A DNA stretch of 64,000 nucleotides from Cristatella mucedo. Lineage: Eukaryota > Bryozoa > Phylactolaemata > Cristatellidae. The DNA is taken from positions 1,140,501-1,204,500 of the forward strand of contig WPIO01000109.1 in assembly GCA_009760855.2 (NCBI GenBank), written 5' to 3'. This document shows positions 46,861 through 55,968 of this stretch, piece by piece; positions within the stretch are counted from its first letter, which is position 1, and each line of letters opens with the position of its first letter. The position numbers were made by a program, and so were the translations under genes. The notes beneath the pieces are model-generated. The model made no database searches. It was given only the letters and a program-made list of their open reading frames with translations, and was not told the DNA's origin.

Positions 46861-49209
46861 CTATCCGGTCAGGACATAGTCGTCGTACCGGCGGGGAAGT
46901 GTCACAGCGCGCCTGGGCCGCTGTACTGGTTCAGCTCTGTCCCCTTCAGGTGCAGGGGGCGCCTCTTCCTGCCCTGGTACGAGGCGCAAGTCGGACACGT
47001 GGCGACGCACACCGTCGATCTCGATTCCCACGCCCTGCCCCTCACTTGTTACCGTGCCCTCGGGCCACTCGGTCGTACAACGAGAGCCGGCAGGCTTCAC
47101 AAAGACTCGCTGGCCGACAGCATATTGAGCAGTCCTCGGGCCCTGATCTGTCTGTGCTCTGAAGAGGGGGCTTTTCCACTCATAGGAGAACAGCCTTCTG
47201 CAGGGCACCGATTCCTCGTGCAACCCGGCTGTTGGCGAGATGTTGTACCAATACACCATCACCAGGACGTTCTTGCCCGTGCGAGCCGCCATTCCCTTGA
47301 TGGTGCTGTGGTTTCGCTCAACGATGCCGTCGCCGGAGGGTTTATAGGCGCAACGGTATATGGGCTCCACGCCCCAACGGTCGCAAAGACTGCGAAGAGC
47401 TGTTGAGCGAAAGCTCGCACCGTTGTCCATGAGCAGCTGCTGCGGAGGGCCACGCTCCCTAAAAATTTCGCCCAGATTTTGCACCAAAGAGTTTTCTTCC
47501 TCGTCGGGTATTCGCCTCCAAATAGCGAAACGGCTTGGTCCACAATCTACCACGGTCAGATATTTTTGGCCTTTGAAATGCGTTAAGTCGCAGGCCAGGT
47601 GCTGCCAATTCTCGCTTACATCCAGCACGCCTGCACTCCATGCGACTGGTGCAGGATCGATCGACTTGCAACGAGGGTAAGCCTTCACGACAGCTTCGAC
47701 GTCCTTCCGCCGGATAGTAGCTTTCGGGTGGCACATTCTGGCAAGGTACAGTGTCCTGTCAACTCCAAAGTGGTGAAGGCTGTGGAAACTCTTTAGGTCG
47801 ACGCCGACCGCCGGCGAAGACGCCTGCTCTGGAACAGCGAGACAGCTTACATTCGCCCTCGTCCATTTCTGAGAGACGCGGTTCAGCTGGTCGGCTTTAT
47901 TGTTGGATGATCGTACTAGGACTACTAGGACTACGGAAGCCTTCAGTCCACACTCTGACACCGTGTCGGCTATCAGTGCTAGCCTGCGTTTGATAAGCGC
48001 CTCTCCCATGCCGTGGGCTCGTATAGGCTTATCTCCAACCAGCAGTGACTGTAGCCATCCGTGAACAGTTGCTGAATCTGTCCGAATCTCCACCTGCCGT
48101 AATGACCAAGCAATGGCCAGATTGAGGCCCTTGATGATAGCCTCTAGCTCCGCAAGATTGATGTGGGCTACGTCGTCAGCTTTTCGCAGCCATGAGGCAT
48201 CCTCGACGATTCGTCCTCATATATCCAGGCATGTGCCGATAGCAAGGCTGCTGGCATCACACCAGAGGATGCCACTATCCAGATTCGGCACATTCCAAAT
48301 GCCTGAAACTGGATCGTCGGCATGCAATCGCTGCATCAACTCACCCGACATGGCTATGAAATTTTCACCAACGACTGAGTCCCAACCGACATCGACAGCA
48401 GCTCGCTTTAGGTAACTGCAGGCCGGGCGAAGCCAGCCTGCGATTGGGAAATGCCCGATCAGCTGCCCGCACCACGAAAACAGCTGGCGTCGTGATGGGG
48501 CGTTAGGCAATGCGCTCACCACGTTATCGCGGCGCCAACGAAGCTCCTCACCTTCCTTTGGCCTGAAAACTCGAAGGCCAAGGACCCTTCCGCCAGCGAG
48601 GCTTTCTGGTGGCTTAGCCTCCAAACCAAATGTTCGTAGCAAGTCGATTACCTCACCATTCGAGACGACGCTGTTATTGACAACAATATCGTCGACAAAC
48701 GAATCGGTACCAGCACGAACTCGCTCATCCATGGACAAGACCTTTGTCAGAATCGCGGTCATTATTTTCGGGGTGACATTAAGTCCGAAACCTAGTCGTG
48801 TGAGGCAGTACCGAGGGCCTTTGTACTCCACGACCTGATATTGCCAGAGAGCGGGATCAACATGCACCTGCAAGTATGCTTTTCGCAGGTCAATTATGCT
48901 CAAGCTCTCGCCCAGCCGTCGCCACGCTCTGAGCTTGGTGCTACACACATCACCACCAGCCGTGTGATTCGAGATAAACTGATTAAGTTCTCGGTAGTCC
49001 ATCACGGGCCTCACTTTGCCATTGCTTGCCTGTACGACGGCCATTAGAGGGATCAGGCCACCACAATGACCAGCGAACGGCTGCAACCAGCCTTCCTTGA
49101 TCCACTCTTCCACCTCCTTTTCGTAGTCGGCACGAATTTCCTCTCCCACATGATATGAAGCGATATGGTTCGTCAATTGGGGACGACACAACGATTCGTC
49201 CACTCCCAC
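46861..49209 (-). pseudogene. pol: Gypsy RT, RNase H and integrase (one in-frame TGA)
   Basis: The frame is continuous apart from TGA at 48217-48219. RT: KVRPVMDYRELNQF, LSIIDLRKAYLQVHVD (first aspartate) and GTDSFVDDIVVNNSVV (F-V-D-D). RNase H: ILWCDASSLAIG, the acidic NLAELEAIIKGLNLA, IRTDSATVHGWLQSL and SNNKADQLNRV; the TGA falls between the first two motifs. Integrase: a finger HSLHHFGVDRT...AYPRCKSID in which the first cysteine of the CxxC pair appears to be Y, then the catalytic core HLACDLTHFKGQKYLTVVDC, QQLLMDNGASFRS and GDGIVERNHSTIK (D, D, E present). A carboxy domain follows with EGTVTSEGQGVGIEIDGVRR and a final RYDDYVLTG. The RT N-terminal end overlaps the protease frame by 37 bases. 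Confidence 0.92.
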
Positions 49210-49736
49210 TTGACTAACCAGCGCCTCTGATGGAATACTGCCTTGAAGTCCTTGTCATCAATCAGTACGTCAGCGGCCGACGATGCTACAGCTCGTTTGA
49301 CACTAGGAGACGCCACTACTGCTGCCTCGGGACGGTGTGCTGGCTCTGGAACTCCCCTTTGGCACATGAACTCAACTTGACCAGCGGAAGGACCGATAAT
49401 CACGCCGCCTAGGAGTTCAATGGTATCCATACCGAGTAGTAACCCGAAACCAGGAAGAACATCTGACACAAGGCAGTCCAGCACTATGGTTCGTCCGCAG
49501 AGGGCTACCGTAGCGACGCACGTGGACTTGCAGACAGCCGTGGCTCCATTCATCATCACAACTTCCTCGCACGCTCGCCTCACCCTCGCAGGGTCCGCAA
49601 GCGTCGCCGAAATGATGGACCTTGAGCACCCAGTATCCACGAGCGCAGACGCCTCGGAGTTTTCGATGAGGACACGTACCGAAGGAAGGCGCGCCATAAC
49701 AGAGGGGAAAGCACCGGCGCAGTAATGCGTGCTCTC
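49173..49736 (-). CDS. Gypsy aspartic protease
   Basis: This enzyme cuts the Gag-Pol polyprotein during particle maturation. The active-site motif is ALVDTGCSRSII (D-T-G), followed by the flap-like CEEVVMMNGATAVCK region and FGLLLGMDTIELLGG, which resembles the conserved hydrophobic-G motif near the end of retropepsins. The frame is entered by -1 frameshift from gag; the ATG at 49697 need not be used. After KAVFHQRRWLVKWEWTNR it leaves the register of the RT frame and meets a stop at 49173. An indel between protease and RT is therefore likely. Confidence 0.85.
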   Translation of the reverse strand, partial: ESTHYCAGAFPSVMARLPSVRVLIENSEASALVDTGCSRSIISATLADPARVRRACEEVVMMNGATAVCKSTCVATVALCGRTIVLDCLVSDVLPGFGLLLGMDTIELLGGVIIGPSAGQVEFMCQRGVPEPAHRPEAAVVASPSVKRAVASSAADVLIDDKDFKAVFHQRRWLVKWEWTNRCVVPN

Positions 49737-49751
49737 CCCTACTCGTTTTTT
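49703..49751 (-). promoter_or_regulatory. Candidate -1 ribosomal frameshift signal (gag to pol)
   Basis: On the minus strand the gag frame reads CCA AAA AAC GAG TAG, so the heptamer A AAA AAC (plus-strand 49745-49751) is in the correct register for -1 slippage. Four bases later a 12-bp stem starts: AGGGGAGAGCAC (49740-49729) pairs with GTGCTTTCCCCT (49714-49703), with a single G-U pair and a 14-base loop. The protease frame is exactly -1 relative to gag and is open from the slip site onward. Confidence 0.82.
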
Positions 49752-50470
49752 GGCCAGTTTTGTACGACGGCCCGATCCGAGCAGTTAGCAGCGAGATGTT
49801 GAATGCTCCCACAGACGTAACAGTGCCTCCCGCGACCACGGCGCGCCGCTTTAGAAGGACAATCACAGCGTAAGTGCCCGATAGCCTTGCATAGGAAACA
49901 CACAACATCTCTGTTATTCGGTGCCTGGGGAGGCCATCCCGAACGAGAACTAGATGCGAAGTAACTTTCTGCCGCCTTCGGAATGCTGACGCTTGCCTTC
50001 ACTATGACCCGAGCCTTCTCGACAAGAAAATCTGCAGGCATTTCCGCGAGGTTGCATGAGGCTTGGAGGTGCCTCTTTGCGGCCTCCGGACGCCCAGCAA
50101 CAAAGGCGCATTTGACAAAATCACCGGCCACCAGCCTAGCCAACCGATTCAAGTCCGCCCAAAAGCCATCCACATTTTCATCTTCAGCAAGGCAACGCGA
50201 GGCGAATTCCTCGTAGGCATCAAAGCGATTCGGCGAGAATGCTGCCAGCAGCGCTTTTCTTACCATGGCGTAGTCTTCCTTAGCCGCATCGGGGACGCCA
50301 TCATATACGGCGTATGCCAAACGTGTAAGGAATAGCGGCAGGAAATTTTGCAATTCATCAACCCCTTGCATCTTGGCCAATCTTTCGAACCGATTTAGCC
50401 ATTCAGCGAAGTCTCCGCTGCCGTCGAATTGCGAAATTTTTCCTTCCATGTGTTGTACTTTCAGACTCAT
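49739..50470 (-). CDS. gag: Gypsy Gag with two CCHC zinc knuckles
   Basis: Gag packages the element RNA into cytoplasmic particles. ATG at 50468-50470 is taken as the start, because the frame upstream runs into the LTR; this gives 243 residues. The amino half is a typical capsid-like domain (ISQFDGSGDFAEWLNRFERL, then FLPLFLTRLAYAVYDGVPDA and LLAAFSPNRFDAYEEFASR). The carboxy end has two CX2CX4HX4C knuckles, CFLCKAIGHLRCDC and CYVCGSIQHLAANC. The frame is undamaged. It ends at TAG 49739-49741, just after a frameshift signal that would feed ribosomes into the protease frame. Confidence 0.92.
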   Translation of the reverse strand: MSLKVQHMEGKISQFDGSGDFAEWLNRFERLAKMQGVDELQNFLPLFLTRLAYAVYDGVPDAAKEDYAMVRKALLAAFSPNRFDAYEEFASRCLAEDENVDGFWADLNRLARLVAGDFVKCAFVAGRPEAAKRHLQASCNLAEMPADFLVEKARVIVKASVSIPKAAESYFASSSRSGWPPQAPNNRDVVCFLCKAIGHLRCDCPSKAARRGRGRHCYVCGSIQHLAANCSDRAVVQNWPKNE

Positions 50471-50511
50471 CTTTACACGGACCACACAGTCGCTCCCGCC
50501 GAGAAATAGCT

Positions 50512-50999
50512 TGTAGTTTGGTTGCACAGCAGAGAGCCAGCCGATGCCCAACACCGACAGTTTATTCCCAACACAGGGAGCCCAAGAGTGCACGGCTTCC
50601 CTCAGCCCCTGCCCTCACACAACTCCCCTCCCCTGGTCGACTCCGATGACTCATCGACCACAACTGTGCACCGGCCGACCCTAGTGGTGAATCCACCATC
50701 TGGACACCAGCTGGTCCATGCCACATTAAAGACGGACCACAGCAGTGCACTGACCGTCCCTGATGGTGAATCCACCATCTGGCCACCAGCTGGTTACAGG
50801 CCTGCATCCATACCACATCATAGGCGGACCACAGCTGTGCACCGGCCCCTCTCGGTGGTGCTTCTAACAGCTCCCCAGTAGCTTATCAGAGGAGCCTGCA
50901 TACGATACATACATACGAACTACACGCTCCCTTGACCTTACGGTCACAAGTCAGGAGCCGGCATACAATACATACATACATACGTACATACGAACTACA
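50512..50999 (-). repeat. Gypsy 5' LTR (488 bp) with internal tandem repeats
   Basis: Bounded by TGTAGTTTGG at 50512 and GAACTACA ending at 50999, giving TGTAGT/ACTACA terminal inverted repeats. A degenerate unit of about 85 bp occurs roughly three times (near 50655, 50739 and 50828; repeated words ACCACAGC.GTGCAC.G and GGTGAATCCACCATCTGG). A TATGTATG-rich block with CTTGTGACCTTAAGGTCAAG-like sequence occurs twice near the start of the LTR (50890-50948 and 50949-50999). AATAAA on the minus strand lies near 50566. Confidence 0.88.
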
Positions 51000-52030
51000 C
51001 AGATCAAGAAGGCTTGTATCACAAACAGATTTCAAAAACTTGTCGATGTCAATGCTTTGTAAGTTACGTCGTTTGGCAAGTTCGACATTAACCTGTACGT
51101 ACGAGGTAGCAGGAACAGTAAACGAGACCAAAAAATGATCTGAGAGGGTCAGTGGGCACACCACAAAGTCTGTGGGGAGGATATCCTTAGTGATCACGAG
51201 ATCTAGAATGTGGCCACCGACGTGGGTGCTATGATTAACGTGTTGGGCGAAACCAAAATTTTCAAGACAGGCAAGAAATGAGCGGACCTGGCTGTAGCTA
51301 GGATTGTCAACGTGAATATTGAAGTGTCCTACAATCAGTAATGGCCTGTCACACACAAATATTTTAGCGAGGAACTCTGACAACTCCTCTATGAACAAGT
51401 TTAGACAGCCAGGAGGCCGGTATATTGGAACGGTGAGAGGCATTGTCTTTGATGAAGAGCTGATAGCAACCGGTTCAAATGATGACCCGTGCAAGAAACT
51501 GCACATTTTATAGCCAAACGATTCGCGAACAACAATTGAAACCCTGCCACCAATCTTGTCACAACGCATGGACTGATAGAATGAGAACCCGGGTGGGGTG
51601 GTCTCGGAAATATAGGTACTGGAACAAGGCGTCATCCTGGTTTTGGTAAGCAGAAATGCATCTAGCTTCTCCTGGACCACCTGATCGCGGATAAGTAACC
51701 CCTTGGTATGTAGCGAGCGGACATTTAGTAGGCGGAATTTAAGAGGCTGTCTAACAGCTGGGCGACGGCGATGAAGTGGCTTGTATTCTCTACCGTTTGC
51801 ACCCGGCCCGGCGGACGCTGGCTCTTCGATTTTGAATTGGACCTTGGTTACGGCCGTCGGACAACGTTTCACAACGTGCTGGGCTACAGCGGGTGGGCTA
51901 CTACCGAAACAAGTACTATTTAGCGCTTTAAACTTACGAGTCGTAGGCTTGATAGCGGAGCTGTTGATAGGGCGAACGTTGGATGCAGGTAGGTTCTCAC
52001 TGACCCGCCGGAGAAGGCCCGCCGGTAGGT
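50886..52030 (-). pseudogene. LINE-A APE-type endonuclease (catalytic residues mutated)
   Basis: The frame is open from about 52030 to the insertion at 50999 and runs on into LTR sequence to 50886. The enzyme would nick the genomic target. Motifs in order: KFRLLNVRSLHTKGLLI (N of motif I), LTKTRMTPCSSTY (the usual LTETR has K for the catalytic E), GGRVSIVVRESF, VPIYRPPGCLN (YRPP), LLIVGHFNIHVDNPSYS (the usual GDFNIH has H for the catalytic D), GGHILDLVITKD and LTLSDHFLVSF (SDH intact). With E and D both replaced the enzyme is expected to be dead. The amino end, before residue 80 of this frame, is proline/arginine-rich without known motifs. Confidence 0.9.
51000..51004. other. Target site duplication CAGAT, right
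   Basis: Second copy of the CAGAT duplication, directly after the ...GAACTACA end of the LTR. It shows that one intact element integrated here and that no rearrangement has occurred at its outer ends. Confidence 0.9.
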
Positions 52031-52387
52031 ATCAACTAATGGCGACATCGCATCTTATGCTAAGCAGGTCCTTTTTTGTGTAGCATATCCGAGGACAGCT
52101 CATAAATAGTCACAGCTATGACTGTATTACCAGCGCCAGCATCAGAGTGTGCGTCGAGGAGCTCATTAGCGATCGGTACTGGTCTGATGTCCGATAGGTG
52201 GCGGCAGATTCCATCAGTTTCAATGCCAACTCCTTTCGCTAGATAGTAACTGTCCCCTGAGGCCACTAAGTCATGCAACGGGCTCCAGGGGCTTTTACAA
52301 AAACCTGCTGACTCAGAATAAAGTCATTTCCATGGAATGGAATGGATGGAAATGATGGAAATGACTATATGACTATTTATGAAATGG

Positions 52388-52388
<1 letters not shown>

Positions 52389-52444
<56 letters not shown>
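52389..52444. repeat. AT microsatellite
   Basis: A TA run of about 24 units followed by TTATATATAATT. It directly abuts the tail of SINE-1 copy 2 and probably arose from the A/T-rich SINE tail. Confidence 0.9.
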
Positions 52445-52578
52445 ATTCATTTGTATAGCGCCCTAAGAGAACTTAATCAATATTCAGGCGCTTCGCGTTT
52501 GCCTCTTGGCTCAAGCCCGTGAGCTCAGCCAGACCTTGTTCGGGAGAGTACCTTAACCACTGCACTAAACCAGCTACG
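52445..52578 (-). repeat. SINE-1, copy 2, inserted in gypsy copy 2
   Basis: The minus strand reads TAGTGCAGTGG (a perfect A box), then GGTCTGGCTGAGCTCACGGG, GCTTGAGCC (a weak B box), CGAAGCGCCTGAATATTGAT, then TAAGTTCTCTTAGGGCGCTA and ACAAATGAATTATA. Head and tail match copy 1 at 15750-15920, and the hairpin AGCGCC...GGCGCT is preserved. It interrupts the integrase region of the second gypsy copy, so it is younger than that copy. Confidence 0.8.
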
Positions 52579-54408
52579 AGAAAAGATGACGCCAAGGCGA
52601 TGAGCCGGCGTCCAATCTGGCGGTGGCAGAGAGATTGTACTAGTACACCATCTTTATTATGTCCCGCCCACTCCGGACTGCCTTTCCTTTTATTGTTCTG
52701 TGAGTTCGCTCTGCTATGCCGTTTCCAGAGGAGCGGTAGTTGCAGCGATACATTGAGCGTATTACCTCAAAGATCACAAAGCTGGCTAAAAGCGTTCGAT
52801 CGGAAAGTGGCGGCATTGTTCATTAGGAGGTGCTACAGCAGGCCCCTTTTTCTGAATATTTCGTCCAAATGTCAGAGCACCAAGGTCTCGCTCTCGTCGG
52901 TGATACACCGCCAGATGGTAAACCTGCTGGGGCCGCAATCGACAAGTGTCATATACTTGACCCCATTGAAGAAAGGAACACCAATAGCTAGGCGGTGCCA
53001 GTTGGAATCTATGTCCAACTTCCCGTGGCTCCAAGACACTGGCGCTGTATTCACAGACCGGCAAGGCATGCACGATTTAACGACGCGATCCGCTATCTCC
53101 TGCGTTACCAAAATGGCGGGAAAGTAGAGCCTGGCCGGGTCCAACGCAAGGTCGACCCCTAGGTGATGCAAATCGTAGTACGCTCGCAGGGCTACTTCTT
53201 GTGCTGGAGTAGCAGCTGCAAGAATCGAGATTGGCTTAAGCCACGGCTGCCGTACTTGCGTTAAGTGATCTGCTTGTTTGTCGGCCGAACGCACTGGCTT
53301 TATTTTCACCTGGAGGCCGTACTCCTTAATTACGTCGCTGTCCGCCGTCGAGCCAATGCCTCGCCTAGACCTCTCGTACGGATAGGCGTATCACCTTCGA
53401 CAAGCGACCGAAGCCACGAATGCACAGTGGCCGAGTCGGTAATCAATTCAATCTCTCGTCGGCCCCAGGCCAAGGCTAAGTTTGTGATGGGACTTCACTT
53501 TGTGACAGCCTCTAGTTTGGCCAGATTTATATGCGCCACGTCATCTGGCTTTCTACGCCAAGAGGCATCCTCGACATTCTGGCTTCTAATTCGCAAGCAG
53601 GCGCCTATAGCTAAGCTGCTTGAGTCACCTGTCCGCTGGGTGACGACGGCACACTCCACACTCCACTAACTGGATCCTCTTTTATCAGGCATCAGCTGAT
53701 CTCCTGTGCCATCCGAATGACGTCCTCCGTAACCTCGGCATCCCACGACAGGTCTTTTGTGGCTCTCTTTACGAAGCTACAGGCCGATTAAAGCCATTCA
53801 GCTATGGGATAATAGCCAGTTAATTGTCCACACCACGAGAAGAGCTGCCTCCGAGTCGCGTTCTGAGGTAGAGATTCAACATCGTTATCTCTGCCCCACT
53901 TAAGCTTTCCTTCATGGTCAGTGACCCCAAGCCCTAGTACTCGATCTCCGACCAACTGTTGCAGGGGGGGGGGGAGTGGCTTAGCTTGGAGCCCCAGCTG
54001 TCGTAGAAGAGAGATAGCAGGCTCGTTAATGACAATGTCATTGTTGGCGATTATTTCGTCCGCCTATTAGTCAGTGCCTTCGTGCACCCGTGGGTCCATA
54101 CAATGCACCTTATTTAACACGACGGTCATTATCTTAGGCACTACCTTTAATCCGAAGCCTATCTGTGTAAGGCAGTACTTCCTCCCCTGGTAGGCAACAA
54201 CCTGGTATCTCCACAGGAAAGGGTTGACAATAAGCTGTAAATAGACTTTGCGAAGGTCAAAAATACTGACGTTACTTGCCATGCTGCTCCATGCCTGAAG
54301 TTTCTTGATGCAAACGTCACCATTGGCAGTGTGGCTGGAGACGTATTGGTTCAGCTTGCAGTAGTCTAAAACGGGCCGAACTTGGACTTTATTACTCTGG
54401 AACACTGC

Positions 54409-54440
<32 letters not shown>

Positions 54441-54490
54441 GTGTCTGTGTACGATTTGATTTCACAAAGGACAACCAGGCCTAGGAAGAT

Positions 54491-55968
54491 GCAGTAAATA
54501 TTTTTCAACCTTGTTCCGGGCACAAGTTTTTTTTACATCATTTAGAAAATAATTTGCTGGAAATATTTTTTTTTCTTAAACCAACCAGTTGGTCGTTAGG
54601 CAATGGTTTTCTAAATGTACTACAACCGTAGTGACTCTAATAAGAATACCGAAGTTTAGCTTGGGCATTTTGCTGTGACTCTGACGAAAGTGCTCTGCAG
54701 CACCGTTAGCCGACCCCTACTCCGGCCTTAATTCAGGTAGAAGCCACACGACTCATTGAGCGATGCCCAAAGCTTACTGCGAAAGCTTAGCTGAATTTAG
54801 GAATCTCATTTGCACAGCAGCTGATGGGCCTCTGCGGCTGTCTCCACGGCTAACACTTGGCAAAAAAGAATCACCTACTGCTGCAATTGAACCTGTGACT
54901 TGCCTGGGTCGTGAACCGGACATGCCCACTACTCTGGGAAACAGCCTCGATTAGTGGGATACGGATAGAGTACCATCGTAGGTCTTGACGGGACCCCACA
55001 AGCTACTGCGTCCGACTGCATTCCTAGGGCAAGTTTGGGGTAAGCATTGCGAGGAGGCGCGTCCTCTTTACTTCTTTTATTTCTATCACATTTGATCGTT
55101 TCACTAAAGACGCACTAACGGTCAGATGTTTATAAACAATTCTGCCTCGGGCACGGTTGGCTGTCTGAGGCAGCATAATAGAATCCGTGACTACGGTTGT
55201 CATCGGACAAGGTTTAAGCGTGCTTCGGGGATGGCAGTGCTTTCAATGAGAAGCTTAAGACTCAGCAGTGAAGGGGAAATAGTAATGGCGTAGAAGTTGC
55301 AGCCTTTGTAGGCGGCGGTCACACGGCAGGAAGTTGTAACCTGCTTCTCTACAAGTACAGCCTCCAGCATACTTCGATGCTGCTACATAATCAAGTCTGT
55401 CTGGCAGGTTGATAACTTACTGGCCGAGCTCGTTGAAACATAAGTTAGAGTTAAATAGCCTTTAGAAAGAAGCAATGGTTTGGTATAAAGCTCCAGTTCC
55501 AAGAAGAGCTTAAAACTGAACTCAACTATTCATCGTCACAGAAAACAATGAGGCCAAAAGGCTGGCTCAGCTTTGGCTAGAAGATTCAGGTGAAGAGTTT
55601 TCTTTTTACAATAGCTGCTCACGAGGTACTTAGTGCGGCCTCTAGTTGACTCAGTGCAGCTCTTCGCCGGCTCTAATGACTTTGATCTCTGCTCAATGCT
55701 TCCTACCATCCTTCGATTACGTAATTCAGAAGGCGAGACCTGCCTTTTAAATCAGCTAGGAAGGCAGCTTAACGGCACTTATCGCCAGAAACTGTCCGTC
55801 AGAAGTTACGTTGGCTAATTTTTACTTTTAGCCATTTCTTCCTTCGACTTGAAAGCATGCAACCATAATGGATAAGGCCCAAACCTTAAACGTTGCAACC
55901 TGTTCATCCGGTTTGTGGAATGTGCGAGTCTTAGTGCTGGGCCGTGACTCTTGAGCATAGTAATAATA
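54491..55968. other. Unassigned sequence with an embedded SINE-2
   Basis: Apart from SINE-2 (54800-54950), no repeat or gene is recognised. Short plus-strand frames (54763-54954, 55633-55818) have no domain; the first one lies over the SINE. Confidence 0.5.
54800..54950 (-). repeat. SINE-2, copy 3
   Basis: On the minus strand CACGACCCAGGCAAGTCAC is followed by GGTTCAATTGCAGCAGTAGG (B-box-like GTTCAATTG), TGATTCTTTTTTGCC and GTGGAGACAGCCGCAGAGGC. The order matches copies 1 and 2. Confidence 0.6.

Larger units (their letters stand above)
46730..50999 (-). mobile_element. Ty3/gypsy LTR retrotransposon inserted in LINE-A
   Basis: The element is 4,270 bp, begins and ends with TGTAG...CTACA, and is flanked by the 5-bp target duplication CAGAT (46725-46729 and 51000-51004). 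Gene order on the minus strand is gag, protease, RT, RNase H, integrase, which defines Ty3/gypsy (Metaviridae-type) elements. There is no envelope-like gene. Damage: one frame change between protease and RT, one TGA in RNase H, a cysteine lost in the integrase finger, and a 3' LTR shortened to about 53 bp. The few lesions and the exact target duplication make it one of the younger insertions in the window. Confidence 0.95.
44453..52030 (-). mobile_element. LINE-A, longest copy, split by a gypsy insertion
   Basis: LINE-A sequence occupies 51000-52030 (endonuclease) and 44453-46729 (linker, RT, 3' end), separated by the LTR element at 46730-50999. The endonuclease frame and the RT frame are in the same register across the insertion point. 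The 3' end shows three to four ATTAC/ACATT units (44453-44471). APE endonuclease, RT without RNase H and a short tandem 3' tail place it in the CR1/L2 group. Any ORF1 (nucleic-acid-binding protein) would lie beyond 52030 and is absent, because a second gypsy copy begins there. Confidence 0.93.
52055..54490 (-). pseudogene. Second gypsy copy, decayed pol (RT to integrase)
   Basis: The same family as 46730-50999 and the same strand. RT frame 54474-54067 has QVRPVLDYCKLNQYVSSHTA, VSIFDLRKVYLQLIVNPFLW and IGFGLKVVPKIMTVVLNK, then two stops where the FVDD box should be; only ADE remains of it. Integrase frame 53309-52872 has YDLHHLGVDLALDPARLYFP, VVKSCMPCRSVNTAPVSWSH (CxxC intact, unlike the other copy) and YMTLVDCGPSRFTIW. 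The integrase carboxy domain is at 52278-52060 (GVGIETDGICRHLSDIRPVP). A SINE and an AT run interrupt the integrase, and a GT/AC run lies at the RT end. Gag, protease and LTRs are not visible. Confidence 0.88.

Noticed and set aside
46851-47993. Plus-strand frames of 65-135 codons
   Set aside because: Shadows of the gypsy integrase on the minus strand, which has clear motifs and much longer continuity.
49173-49215. A second programmed frameshift between protease and RT
   Set aside because: The RT frame is again shifted relative to protease, but there is no slippery heptamer of the gag-pol type near the overlap. The frame change is more likely an indel.
52519-53127. Plus-strand frame of 202 codons
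   Set aside because: It is antisense to the integrase of the second gypsy copy, which shows conserved motifs on the minus strand.
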